A stretch of 64,000 nt of DNA from Rhodopseudomonas faecalis (GTDB taxonomy: Bacteria > Pseudomonadota > Alphaproteobacteria > Rhizobiales > Xanthobacteraceae), in contig NZ_QJTI01000002.1 of the NCBI RefSeq assembly GCF_003217325.1, forward strand, positions 62,001-126,000, written 5' to 3'. Below, piece by piece: positions 28,463 through 37,440 of the stretch (positions are counted from its first letter, which is position 1; the number at the start of each line of letters is the position of its first letter). The position numbers were made by a program, and so were the translations under genes. Below the pieces are notes generated by a model. It had not been told where the DNA came from. It made no database searches and saw nothing but the letters and a program-made list of their open reading frames with translations.

Positions 28463-30751
28463 TCAGCCGTTTGCGATATCGATGATCTGTTGACGGCGGC
28501 GGGTACCCGCCGCGTCGATCAGCATGCGGCCGGCCCAGCGATACACGTTCCATTCGCGCACCTGGCGGCGCATCGAACGCATGCGCGCCCGCTGCTCGTG
28601 ATCCGGCATCCGCAGCCCGGTGCCGAGTGCTTCCGACATTTCGCGCGTGTTGTAGGGATTGACGATCAGCGCCTCGGACAGTTCGCGCGACGCGCCGGTA
28701 AAACTGCTCAGGATCAGCACGCCGCGCTCGTCTTCGCGCGCGGCGACGAATTCCTTGGCAACGAGATTCATGCCGTCATGCAAACTGCTGACGATGCACA
28801 GATCGGCGGCCCGGAACAGCCGGAACACCTCCTTCTGATCGTGATGCCGCACGATCAGCTGGATCGGCTTGTAACTGCCGTCGCCGTGCCGCTGATTGAT
28901 GTCGTCAGAGAGCGCGACCGCTTCTTCTTGCAGCTTGCTGTATTTCTCCAGCCGCGACCGCGTCGGGGCCGCGACCTGCACGAACACCAGCCGGTGCTTC
29001 CATTGCGGTTCGCGGGTCAACAGATCGTCGAGCGCCTTCATGCGATCGAGAATGCCCTTGGTGTAGTCGAAGCGCTCGATGCCGACCACCAGCTTGATAT
29101 CGTCGGCGAGCTTCAGCGCTCGCCTGACCGCGACCCGGCACTCCGCGACCGGGGCCTGGCCCGCCAGCGCCTTGGGCGGCCAATCGATCGAAATCGGATA
29201 GGCGCGCACCAGCGTTTCCTCGCCGCGCAGCGTCACGGTGGCGTGCTCGCGGTCGATCCGGCTTTCGATGAAACGATCGACCGTTTCGAAGAAGTTGTTG
29301 CAATGGAACTGGGTGTGGAAGCCGACGATGGTGCTGCCGAGCAGACCGTCGATGATCTCTTCCTTCCACGGGCAGATGCCGAAGGTCTCGGCATTGGGCC
29401 AGGGGATGTGCCAGAACGAAATGATGGTGGCCTTGGGCAGGCGCTGCCTGATCATGCGCGGCGCCAGCGCGAAGTGATAGTCCTGCACCAGCACCACCGG
29501 ATCGTCGGTCTTGGCCTCATGCACCACCGCTTCGGCAAAGCGTTCGTTGATCGCGCGGTAATAGTGCCAGTCGCTTTCGCGGAACAGCGGCCTGACAAAG
29601 GCGATATGGCACAGCGGCCACAGGCCCTCATTGGCAAGGCCATAATAGAAGCCGTCCTGCTCCTCATCGCTGACCCAGATCCGACGCAACACATAAGAGG
29701 GGTTGTCGGGCGGCACGGGCAGGCGGTCGTTGGCATCGACGGTCTCGCGGTCGGCGGAGCCGCTGCCATGCGCGATCCAGGTGCCGCCGCAGGCGCGGAT
29801 CACCGGCTCCAGCGCGGCCACCAAACCGCTCGCCGGAATTTGGACTTCGATTTTGTTGCTGTCCGGCGCGCGGTTGTGGATGTAAGGCTCGCGGTTCGAT
29901 ACGATCAGCACTTCGGCATCCGGCATCATCTCGACCAGCAGCCGCTGCAGCGTATCCGGATTCCAATCGACCTCGGCGGACCTGATCGTTTCGCGGCCGC
30001 GCTCCACGGCGCGCAGCATGCGCTTGATTTCATCATCGACCGACGCGGTATCGCGCTTGCCGGCCATGCGGGCCGAGCCCGGCAGAATTTCTTCGACTGC
30101 TTTGCGCAGTGAATTCATCCAGCTGCGCAGCGCGAGCGCGAACACCACGGCGGAGGTGATCAGCAGAACAGCGGCTACCGCGAGCAGAACGGCGACGAGC
30201 ATGGCGCGGGCTTCGTCCGACCGCGTATCGATGAAGGTCAGATCGTGCAGGATGACGAAGTAGGACTTCTGATTGCGCTCAGTGATCGGGAATGTCCCGA
30301 CCATGATGTGCATGCCGTCGTTGATGATGGTGGAAAAGCTAACGCCTTCCGAGCGTGCCACTTTGTCGCATGAGAAATTGGCTGGCATCAGCTTGGTTGG
30401 CCGCGTCAGCTTGCCGGTGTCGTCGCACAGACCGACCGCGAGAATGCGCGGATCGAGCGCCACGCTGTCAAAGATCCCCGACAACCGATCGAAATCACGA
30501 TCGGAGAGTGCGCGCACGATCGGCATCTTGACGGCGTTGTAAACCAGGCGAGAGCGGGCCTCGACGTCGGCGCGGAACCACTGATCTACAAGCGAATTAG
30601 AAACCGGCGCAATGGCAAGCGCCAAAGCGAATGCTGCAAGCAGCCCCACTCCAATGAACTGCAATATTCGCTTCAGGCTACGCTGCATGCCGCGGGGCTC
30701 ACTCACTGTGGACGTCGTGAGTTGTTTGCGGCTGAAATGTGACTTGATCAT
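28463..30751 (-). CDS. Membrane-anchored trehalose-6-phosphate synthase (sensor-like N-terminus + GT20)
   Basis: Transfers glucose from UDP-glucose to glucose-6-phosphate. About 762 residues, far longer than E. coli OtsA (474). The first 270 residues are TM helix ([18 protein letters not shown]), a periplasmic sensor-like region, a second TM helix ([20 protein letters not shown]) and a HAMP-like linker ([13 protein letters not shown]). The rest is glycosyltransferase family 20: [42 protein letters not shown] and [14 protein letters not shown] match OtsA positions for sugar and phosphate binding. No otsB phosphatase gene adjoins. Starts at MIKSHF, or MQRSLKR 21 codons on. The signal sensed is unknown. 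Confidence 0.88.
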   Translation of the reverse strand: MIKSHFSRKQLTTSTVSEPRGMQRSLKRILQFIGVGLLAAFALALAIAPVSNSLVDQWFRADVEARSRLVYNAVKMPIVRALSDRDFDRLSGIFDSVALDPRILAVGLCDDTGKLTRPTKLMPANFSCDKVARSEGVSFSTIINDGMHIMVGTFPITERNQKSYFVILHDLTFIDTRSDEARAMLVAVLLAVAAVLLITSAVVFALALRSWMNSLRKAVEEILPGSARMAGKRDTASVDDEIKRMLRAVERGRETIRSAEVDWNPDTLQRLLVEMMPDAEVLIVSNREPYIHNRAPDSNKIEVQIPASGLVAALEPVIRACGGTWIAHGSGSADRETVDANDRLPVPPDNPSYVLRRIWVSDEEQDGFYYGLANEGLWPLCHIAFVRPLFRESDWHYYRAINERFAEAVVHEAKTDDPVVLVQDYHFALAPRMIRQRLPKATIISFWHIPWPNAETFGICPWKEEIIDGLLGSTIVGFHTQFHCNNFFETVDRFIESRIDREHATVTLRGEETLVRAYPISIDWPPKALAGQAPVAECRVAVRRALKLADDIKLVVGIERFDYTKGILDRMKALDDLLTREPQWKHRLVFVQVAAPTRSRLEKYSKLQEEAVALSDDINQRHGDGSYKPIQLIVRHHDQKEVFRLFRAADLCIVSSLHDGMNLVAKEFVAAREDERGVLILSSFTGASRELSEALIVNPYNTREMSEALGTGLRMPDHEQRARMRSMRRQVREWNVYRWAGRMLIDAAGTRRRQQIIDIANG

Positions 30752-30828
30752 GTTGCGCTGTTGGCGCCGATCCGTCCGAAACAAGCGAGGCGCGAATCGC
30801 TGAAGTGCGAGACAAACGCGCCAAACAA

Positions 30829-30859
30829 AAATCCCCCGCGACCAGGGCGCGGGGGATTT
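30829..30859 (-). terminator. Rho-independent terminator of the 30949 gene
   Basis: AAATCCCCCGCG and CGCGGGGGATTT form a perfect 12-bp stem with a 7-base loop; on the minus strand the stem is followed by TTTTTG. It lies downstream of the secreted-protein gene and upstream of the trehalose synthase gene, insulating them. Confidence 0.85.
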
Positions 30860-30948
30860 GCAGGATCAAGCTCGTGTAGTTGGTCTGAGCGTCAAGCCGG
30901 CGCGTGCTGATCAGACGTCAACGGATAGCAGTGCGGCGTGCAGCGCGC

Positions 30949-31449
30949 TTAGCTGCGCGACATCGAGATGTTGACGCCCTGGATTTCGCCCTTGGAGCTG
31001 ATCGACACCGACTGCTTGTTACCGCGCGTCACCAGCGTCAGACTGGCGGCAAAGCCCGCGGCTTCGACGAACACGTCGATCTGGCCACCTCCGGCGCGGC
31101 CTTGCAGATTACCGTTGATGTTGCGGCTGCTTTCGCTCCAGGTGCCGGAAATCGCGCTGCCCTGGCTGATCACATTGCTGTTGAGATCGAATTTGTAGCT
31201 GTCGCTGGCGCAGCGCAGCGTCTGATGCAGCTCCTGGCCACCGGACTGCACGCGATAGGTAGCGCGACAGCGAATCCGCTCCTTGGTGCCATCGGACAGC
31301 GCCACGGTGCCGGTCCCCGACCAAGCTCCTTCAAACCCCGCAAACGGTCCCGATTGCGCGTGACCAAAGGTGGCGGTCAGCGTCAGTGCGGCGGCGAGTG
31401 TGGCCGCCTGCAAGGCGGGCATGGAGAGGCGGGCGCGAAGCAGTCTCAT
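30949..31449 (-). CDS. Secreted protein of unknown function
   Basis: 166 residues with a signal peptide ending TATFGHAQ (hydrophobic core LQAATLAAALTLTA). The mature protein starts SGPFAGFEGAWSGTGTVALSDG and is rich in short beta-like strands with two cysteines (RCRATY, LRCASD), suggesting a small periplasmic beta-barrel or lipocalin-like fold. It is followed by a strong terminator. No family with known function recognised; such proteins are frequent in Bradyrhizobiaceae. Confidence 0.72.
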   Translation of the reverse strand: MRLLRARLSMPALQAATLAAALTLTATFGHAQSGPFAGFEGAWSGTGTVALSDGTKERIRCRATYRVQSGGQELHQTLRCASDSYKFDLNSNVISQGSAISGTWSESSRNINGNLQGRAGGGQIDVFVEAAGFAASLTLVTRGNKQSVSISSKGEIQGVNISMSRS

Positions 31450-31946
31450 ATCTCGATACCTCTGGAATTATCCGTCCTGACGGGATCGCCAAAGCCGACG
31501 GTTAGTCTCCTCGGTCCTGGATCGGTTCAACCCAATTGGGGTGAGAGAGCGGATTGGCGAAGCAGATGGAACACGGTTGGAACTTTGACACAAAATGGTG
31601 ACGAACGGGATAACGCATCGGGCAGGATTCTGTGCCCCGCGGGTGTTTTGAGCGCTGAGGGCACCGAAACGATGCAAGATCGACACGGTCATGCAAAAAG
31701 CCTTTAGGCAAGCAAAGTGCCGCAATTTTGGCCGCATTTGCTCCGGTATCTGCGGGTGCGGCCGGTCGGCAGGCGTCCAGCCGGAGCGCGGCGTGTCCCA
31801 TTGTGGCCGACCCGTCGCAGTTGCTGCGACGGGTGTCCCGAATGCTGTTCATCGCGCGGCTAGCGATGGACGGACGCCGCGGCTGTCGCTACGGGTTTGC
31901 GTTCCGGGATTCGTGTGTGTCGCCGTCATTGAAGAAAAGGAAGCCA
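31450..31946. other. Gene-free stretch between divergent secreted-protein genes
   Basis: No convincing gene in about 500 bp. TTGACA at 31586-31591 with GATAAC 18 bp downstream could be a sigma-70-type promoter reading right, but it is about 330 bp from the next gene. The AAAGGAAG ribosome site of the Cys-rich protein is at the right edge. Confidence 0.35.
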
Positions 31947-32192
31947 ATGCCGAAAGTTGTCGTTGCCGTCTTGTTGGCGTCAGTCACCCTGTCCACCTCC
32001 GCCCTGGCGCAGCAATACGAGCCGCAGCGCAGCGGCACCAAGCAGGAACAGGAAGCCTGCGCGCGCGACGTATCGCGGTTCTGCCGTCCGCTGATGGACC
32101 AGGGCGACCTCGTAATCCTGGCCTGCCTGCAGCAGAACCGGCAGAAGATCAGCAAGGCCTGCAACCAGGTGTTGCTCAGCCACGGCCAGTGA
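31947..32192 (+). CDS. Small secreted cysteine-rich-repeat protein
   Basis: 81 residues: signal peptide (VVVAVLLASVTLSTSALAQ) and a mature part with four cysteines in the pattern ACARDVSRFCRPLM ... ILACLQQNRQKISKAC, which resembles the Cys-rich GLG1/FGFR-type repeat found in small proteobacterial periplasmic proteins. Two disulfides are likely. Function unknown. AAAGGAAG precedes the ATG. It lies 160 bp before hpnC in the same direction and may be co-transcribed with it. Confidence 0.75.
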   Translation: MPKVVVAVLLASVTLSTSALAQQYEPQRSGTKQEQEACARDVSRFCRPLMDQGDLVILACLQQNRQKISKACNQVLLSHGQ

Positions 32193-32353
32193 GCCAGCGC
32201 GCCCGGCGGGGCGGCTTTGAGCCGCACGTCCGGGCCGGGCAGGCGGCTCAACCGAGATAAGGTTGGTTTAGCCGGCAAAATTCCCGTATATGGCGTCGCG
32301 TTCCATCACTCCCCGGTTGTTCGGGGAGCGCTGGGGCGCGCGTTCTATTGGCA

Positions 32354-33271
32354 ATGATCCGAACCGAGCAAGTGACCCAGTTTTCAGACCAGGCGACGAA
32401 GGCGAGCGCCCTGCGCTCCGGCAAGACTCACAAGGACGAGAATTTCCCGGTGGCGTCGTGGATCATCCACCCGCGGCACCGCGGGCTGATTCTCGCCTAT
32501 TACAATTTCGTGCGCACGGCCGACGACATCGCCGACCATGCCGAGCTTGATGACGGCACCAAGCTGCGGCTGCTCGATGAACTCGACAATGATCTGATCG
32601 GCACCGGCGGCGGCCAGCCGGAAGCGCTGGCGCTGCGCGAGGCGTTTGCGGCGCGTGGCATGTCGCCGCGTCACGCGCGCGACGTCATCACCGCGTTCCG
32701 GATGGACGTCATCAAGCGCCGCTACAACGACTGGAACGAACTGATCCACTATTGCTCCTATTCGGCGATGCCGGTCGGGCGCTTCATGCTCGACGTCCAT
32801 GGCGAAAGCCCTGGCACCTGGGCGGCGTCCGATGCGCTGTGCGCCGCGCTGCAGATCATCAATCACCTGCAGGACTGCGCGAAGGACTACCGCAAGCTCG
32901 ACCGCGTCTATATTCCGGCCGACGCGATGGCCGAAACCGGCGCCACCATCGACATGATCGCGCAGCCGCGCTCGTCCGAGGCGCTGCTCACCTGCCTGCA
33001 TCGGCTCGCCGATCGCTGCGAAACGCTGCTGCTCGACAGCGAGGCGCTGGCGCCGCTGGTGGTCGATAGCCGCTTGGCGTGCGAGATCGGCATCATCCAG
33101 GCCTATGCGCACCGGATTCTCGGCTATCTCAAGCTGCGCGATCCGCTGTGCGAGCGCGTGCACCTCACCAAGCTGGAGCTGACCGGCATCGGCCTTGGTG
33201 CGCTCGCCACCGGCATCTGGCGGCGCGCCACCACCGCGACTTCGCCCTCCAAACCGGCAACCGGCGCATGA
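32354..33271 (+). CDS. hpnC: Hydroxysqualene synthase HpnC
   Basis: Second step of the HpnCDE squalene route: converts presqualene diphosphate to hydroxysqualene. 305 residues of the trans-isoprenyl diphosphate (squalene/phytoene) synthase fold. The first aspartate-rich motif is in FVRTADDIADHAEL near residue 55 and the second region reads LQIINHLQDCAKDYRKLDRVYIP with DCAKD. N-terminal KDENFPVASWIIHPRHRG is typical of HpnC. First of the tightly packed hpnC-hpnD-hpnE genes; its stop overlaps the hpnD start by four bases. No strong ribosome site is visible before the ATG. Confidence 0.93.
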   Translation: MIRTEQVTQFSDQATKASALRSGKTHKDENFPVASWIIHPRHRGLILAYYNFVRTADDIADHAELDDGTKLRLLDELDNDLIGTGGGQPEALALREAFAARGMSPRHARDVITAFRMDVIKRRYNDWNELIHYCSYSAMPVGRFMLDVHGESPGTWAASDALCAALQIINHLQDCAKDYRKLDRVYIPADAMAETGATIDMIAQPRSSEALLTCLHRLADRCETLLLDSEALAPLVVDSRLACEIGIIQAYAHRILGYLKLRDPLCERVHLTKLELTGIGLGALATGIWRRATTATSPSKPATGA

Positions 33272-34107
33272 ACCAGCAATCCACCGCCACCCCGGCTGAG
33301 CATCAGGGCGTCGCGCTCGGCTCCTCGTTCTACGCCGCGATGCGCATCCTGCCGCGCTCGCAGCGCGAGGCGATGTTCCAGATCTACAGCTTCTGCCGCT
33401 TTGTCGATGACATCGCCGATTCCGATGCGCCGCGCGCGCAGAAGCTCGCCGATCTGCAGCAATGGCGCGACGATATCGACGCGCTGTATCGCGGCGCGCC
33501 GCCGCCGCGGCTGCGCGACTATGTCGCCTCGCTGCAGCAGTTCGGCCTGAAGCGCCAGGATTTTCTGGACGTGATCGACGGCATGGAAATGGACGTGCCG
33601 GCCGATATCCGCGCGCCCGATGAGCCGACGCTCGATCTGTACTGCGACCGGGTGGCGAGCGCGGTTGGCCGGCTGTCGGTGCGGGTGTTTGGCCTGCCGG
33701 AGCAGGACGGCATCGATCTCGCGTATCATCTCGGCCGCGCGCTGCAGCTCACCAATATTTTGCGCGATCTCGATGAAGACGCCGGCATCGGCCGGCTCTA
33801 TCTGCCGCGCGAGGGGCTGCTCGCCGCCGGCATCACCAGCCATGATCCGCGCGAGGTGATGGCGAGCCCAGCGCTGCCGCAAGTGTGCGCGCCGCTGGTG
33901 AAGCGGGCGCTCGAGCATTTCGCGCGCGCCGACGAAATCATGAGCCGCAACCCGCGCCGCGTGGTGCGCGCACCGCGGATCATGGGCAAGTATTATCACT
34001 CCATCCTGCAACTCTTGATCGCCCGCGGTTTTGAAAAGCCGCGCCGGCCGGTCAAGCTCGGCAAGGCATCGCGGATCGCGATCCTGCTGCAATACGCGAT
34101 CATCTGA
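33268..34107 (+). CDS. hpnD: Presqualene diphosphate synthase HpnD
   Basis: Joins two farnesyl diphosphates to presqualene diphosphate, the first committed step to squalene. 279 residues, same fold as HpnC. Motifs: SSFYAAMRILPRSQREAMF, YSFCRFVDDIADSDAP (first Asp-rich region near residue 45) and LGRALQLTNILRDLDEDAGI with GRLYLPRE (second region near 165). ATGA overlap with hpnC and one-base overlap with hpnE show translational coupling. Confidence 0.95.
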   Translation: MNQQSTATPAEHQGVALGSSFYAAMRILPRSQREAMFQIYSFCRFVDDIADSDAPRAQKLADLQQWRDDIDALYRGAPPPRLRDYVASLQQFGLKRQDFLDVIDGMEMDVPADIRAPDEPTLDLYCDRVASAVGRLSVRVFGLPEQDGIDLAYHLGRALQLTNILRDLDEDAGIGRLYLPREGLLAAGITSHDPREVMASPALPQVCAPLVKRALEHFARADEIMSRNPRRVVRAPRIMGKYYHSILQLLIARGFEKPRRPVKLGKASRIAILLQYAII

Positions 34108-35354
34108 TGTCAAAAACCGTTCATATCATCGGCGCGGGCATTTCCGGATTGTCGGCCGCGGTGCGGCTCGCCGCTGCCGGCTACCAGGTGCGTGTGCATG
34201 AGGCGATGCAGCAGGCCGGTGGCCGCTGCCGGTCCTATTTCGACGCCGCGACCGGGCTGACCATCGACAACGGCAACCATCTGCTGCTGTCCGGCAACTC
34301 AGCCGCGGTCGATTATGCGCGCAGCATCGGCACCGATGCCGGGCTGGTCGGGCCGGACAGCGCCGAGTTCTACTTTGCCGATCTCGCTGACGGCCAGCGC
34401 TGGACGCTGTCGCTCGGCAATAGCCGGCTGCCGCTGTGGGTGCTCGATCCCGAGCGCCGCGTGCCCGGCACCACCGTCCGCGATTATCTGGCGCTGGCGC
34501 CGCTGGTGTGGTCGCCGGCGAGCCGCCTGGTCGGCGATGCCATTCCTTGCGAAGGCCCGCTGTACCGCAAGCTGGTGGCGCCGCTCTTGCTGGCGGCGCT
34601 CAATGTCGATCCGCCGGAAGGCTCGGCGGGGCTGGCGGGCGCCGTGGTGCGCAAGACGCTGCTGGCTGGCGGCCAAGCCTGCCGGCCGCTGATCGCGCGC
34701 GACGGTCTGAGCGCGGTGCTGGTTGAGCCCGCGATCGAGAAGCTGCGCGCCCAGGGCGCCGAGGTGCTGTTCGGCCATGAATTGCGGCGGCTGAATATGT
34801 CCGGCGATCGGATCAGCGCGCTCGATTTCGGCGATGACGTGATCACGCTCGGCGCCGAGGACAAGGTGATCCTGGCGGTGCCGCCGCGGCCGGCGGCGTC
34901 GCTGCTGCCCGGCCTGAAGACGCCGGGCCAGTTCCGCGCCATCGTCAACGCTCATTTCAACTACGTGCCGCCGCCCGGCCAGCCGGCGCTGCTCGGCGTG
35001 GTCGGCGGCCTGGTCGAATGGCTGTTCGCGTTCCCGAACCGGCTGTCGGTCACCATCAGCAATGGCGACCGGCTGGTCGATATGCCGCGCGAGCAGCTCG
35101 CCCGCGAGGTCTGGCAGGACATCTGCAAGCTGACCGGCATCACCGCCAATCTGCCGCCCTGGCAGATCGTGCGCGAGCGCCGCGCCACCTTTGCGGCGAC
35201 GCCGCAGCAGAATGCGCTGCGGCCGGGCGCGGTCACCTCCTGGAACAACCTGTTCCTGGCCGGCGACTGGACCGACACCGGGCTGCCGGCCACCATCGAG
35301 GGCTCGGTGCAGTCCGGCAATCGCGCCGCCGATCTGGTTTTGAGGCAGGGCTGA
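34107..35354 (+). CDS. hpnE: Hydroxysqualene dehydroxylase HpnE
   Basis: FAD-dependent amine-oxidase/desaturase-like enzyme that reduces hydroxysqualene to squalene. 415 residues. The dinucleotide-binding motif IIGAGISGLSAAVRLAAAG is at residues 7-25, followed by EAMQQAGGRCRSYFD, and the C-terminal FAD motif reads NLFLAGDWTDTGLPATIEG with SVQSGNRAADLV. Its start overlaps the hpnD stop. Downstream, where hpnF (squalene-hopene cyclase) would be expected, only a 211-bp spacer precedes hpnG. Confidence 0.94.
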   Translation: MSKTVHIIGAGISGLSAAVRLAAAGYQVRVHEAMQQAGGRCRSYFDAATGLTIDNGNHLLLSGNSAAVDYARSIGTDAGLVGPDSAEFYFADLADGQRWTLSLGNSRLPLWVLDPERRVPGTTVRDYLALAPLVWSPASRLVGDAIPCEGPLYRKLVAPLLLAALNVDPPEGSAGLAGAVVRKTLLAGGQACRPLIARDGLSAVLVEPAIEKLRAQGAEVLFGHELRRLNMSGDRISALDFGDDVITLGAEDKVILAVPPRPAASLLPGLKTPGQFRAIVNAHFNYVPPPGQPALLGVVGGLVEWLFAFPNRLSVTISNGDRLVDMPREQLAREVWQDICKLTGITANLPPWQIVRERRATFAATPQQNALRPGAVTSWNNLFLAGDWTDTGLPATIEGSVQSGNRAADLVLRQG

Positions 35355-35565
35355 CGCCGCCGCTGTTCGCAGCGCGGTAACAGCCGTGCCGTAAAAACCA
35401 CAGGGGGCGGAAAAATCGCTGTTGAATAAACAGGATATGCCGCGGGCGGTTTTCGCCGCCGCGGGCTTTGCAGTATTGTCACGCCCGTTTTTGCAGGTGT
35501 CCTGCTGTGGGCGACAGCGCGCTTGAGCCGCGGGAGCACCGGCGCAGAGTGTAGGGGTTCAGACG
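35355..35565. other. hpnE-hpnG spacer lacking hpnF
   Basis: 211 bp without a gene. I find no squalene-hopene cyclase motif (QW repeats, DXDDTA, or the family C-terminus) in any frame. A short CTGTT/AACAG inverted repeat with 5-base loop lies near 35422-35436. The spacer presumably holds the hpnG start region. Confidence 0.55.
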
Positions 35566-36300
35566 GTGAATCTGGGGGCGCAGAGTGCAGCGGCCGCGAG
35601 CAATCCTTGGGATCCGCGACCGGTTTTGATCGTGACCGGGCTGATCCAGGAAGCGCGCATCGCCGCGGGGCCGGGATTGACCGTGGTGTGCAGCAGCAGC
35701 GACCCCAAGCAATTGCGGGTGTTGCTGTCTGACATGGATTTTCGCGCCGTGCGCGGCGTGGTCAGTTTTGGGGTGGCCGGTGGCCTCGATCCCAAACTGC
35801 GCTCCGGCGACATCGTGGTGGCGTCAGAGGTCCGGGCCGGCGATCGCCGCTGGTCAACGGCGCTGGAATTTAGCGAAGAACTGCTGGCGGATGCTGGTTT
35901 TGGCGGCCGGCGCGTGGTGCGCGGCGGTCTGGTCGGCAGCGAGCAGGTGGTCGGCACCCGTCACGTCAAAGCGGCGCTGCATGCCAAGACCGGCGCGGCC
36001 GCGGTCGATATGGAAAGCCACATCGCCGCGCATTATGCCCATGAGGCCGGACTGCCGTTCGCGGCGCTGCGGGTCGTCAGCGATCCGGCGACCCGCGAAC
36101 TGCCTGCGGTGGTGTCGACCGCGATCAAGCCCAATGGCAACATCGACGTCCGCAAGGTTCTGCGCGGCGTGGCGCGGAACCCGGCTTCGATCAAGGCGCT
36201 GGTCTCGACCGGCCTCGATTTCAATCGCGCGCTCCGCAGCCTACGCGGCTGTCGGGGCGTGATGCTTGACGTTGGCGGTCTCGTCTCCGTGAATCTCTGA
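35566..36300 (+). CDS. hpnG: Adenosylhopane nucleosidase HpnG
   Basis: Removes adenine from adenosylhopane to give ribosylhopane. 244 residues of the purine nucleoside phosphorylase/MTAN fold: VLIVTGLIQEARIA, VVSFGVAGGLDPKLRSGDIVVA, and the specificity motif AAAVDMESHIAAHYA near residue 145 with the catalytic aspartate in LRVVSDPATRELP. GTG start. The last 60 bases overlap the 3' end of hpnH on the opposite strand, so the two genes are convergent and antisense at their tails. Confidence 0.92.
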   Translation: MNLGAQSAAAASNPWDPRPVLIVTGLIQEARIAAGPGLTVVCSSSDPKQLRVLLSDMDFRAVRGVVSFGVAGGLDPKLRSGDIVVASEVRAGDRRWSTALEFSEELLADAGFGGRRVVRGGLVGSEQVVGTRHVKAALHAKTGAAAVDMESHIAAHYAHEAGLPFAALRVVSDPATRELPAVVSTAIKPNGNIDVRKVLRGVARNPASIKALVSTGLDFNRALRSLRGCRGVMLDVGGLVSVNL

Positions 36301-37389
36301 CAGCTGCTGTTGCACCTGCTCGGAGAACACGTACTGCGCCGGACGCTGCTGTGACAGGTCGATTTCCGGCGCCAGCGGCCCCTCGGTCTTGATGCCACGC
36401 AGCGCGACCCAGGCCGCTTTGAGCGGATGGGCGAGGGCGGCATTGGCCGCGGTCGGCTCGTAGCCGCAATGCGCCATGCAGTTGGCGCACTTCTCATACT
36501 TGCCGGTGCCGTAGGAATCCCAATCGGTGGTTTCCATCAGCTCCTTGAAGGTTTTGGTGTAGCCTTCGCCGATCAGGTAGCAGGGCTTCTGCCAGCCGAA
36601 CACGTTGCGCGCCGGCATGCCCCAGGGCGTGCATTCAAAGCTCTGATTGCCGGCCAGGAAGTCCAGGAACAGGCTGGAGTGCATAAAACTCCAGTTCTTG
36701 CCCTTGCCGAGCGCGAACACCTTGCGGAACAGGTTCTTGGTCTTGGCGCGGTTCAGGAAGTGCTCCTGATCCGGGGCGCGCTCATAGGCGTAGCCCGGCG
36801 AGATCGACACGCCGACGCCGAGTTCCTCGGTAAAGTCCATGAACCTGGCGATGTCCTCGGCGGCGTAGCCGTCGAACACCGTGCAGTTGACGTTGACCGC
36901 AAAGCCGCGGGCCTTGGCGGCCTTGATCGCAGCCACCGCGCGGTCGAACACGCCGTCACGCGACACCGCCTTGTCGTGGTGCTCCTTCAGGCCGTCGAGA
37001 TGCACCGAGAAGAAGAAGTAGGGCGAGGGCTCGAACAGATCGAGCTTCTTCTCGAGCAGCAGCGCATTGGTGCACAGCGACACGAACTTCTTGCGCTCCA
37101 CCAGGCCGCGCACGATCTCGCCGATCTCCTTATGGATCAGCGGTTCGCCGCCGGGGATCGCCACCATCGGCGCGCCGCATTCCTCAGCGGCGTCCCAGCA
37201 TTCCTGCGGGGTCAGACGGCGGTCGAGAATGGCGTCGGGATAGTCGATCTTGCCGCAGCCGGAGCAGGCGAGATTGCAGCGGAACAGCGGTTCCAGCATC
37301 AGAACCAGTGGGAAGCGCTTGCGGCCGAGCAGCCGCTGCTTGAGCAGATAGCCGCCAATGCGCAGCTCTTTGAAGAAGGGGATTGCCAT
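36241..37389 (-). CDS. hpnH: Adenosyl-hopene transferase HpnH (radical SAM)
   Basis: Attaches the 5'-deoxyadenosyl group of SAM to diploptene, giving adenosylhopane, the first step of side-chain extension. 382 residues. MAIPFFKELRIGGYL is the family start; the radical SAM cysteine pattern is FRCNLACSGCGKID near residues 39-46 (CNLACSGC). A C-terminal cysteine cluster (KYEKCANCMAHCGYEP) fits an auxiliary SPASM-like region. I rejected a start nine codons earlier in favour of this ATG. It follows ispH by 51 bp on the same strand and ends inside hpnG. Confidence 0.95.
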   Translation of the reverse strand: MAIPFFKELRIGGYLLKQRLLGRKRFPLVLMLEPLFRCNLACSGCGKIDYPDAILDRRLTPQECWDAAEECGAPMVAIPGGEPLIHKEIGEIVRGLVERKKFVSLCTNALLLEKKLDLFEPSPYFFFSVHLDGLKEHHDKAVSRDGVFDRAVAAIKAAKARGFAVNVNCTVFDGYAAEDIARFMDFTEELGVGVSISPGYAYERAPDQEHFLNRAKTKNLFRKVFALGKGKNWSFMHSSLFLDFLAGNQSFECTPWGMPARNVFGWQKPCYLIGEGYTKTFKELMETTDWDSYGTGKYEKCANCMAHCGYEPTAANAALAHPLKAAWVALRGIKTEGPLAPEIDLSQQRPAQYVFSEQVQQQLSEIHGDETANVKHHAPTAA

Positions 37390-37440
37390 TTCGGGGGTCT
37401 TTTCTTCTGGATCCAAAAATAGCCGAGGACCGGGGCGGTC

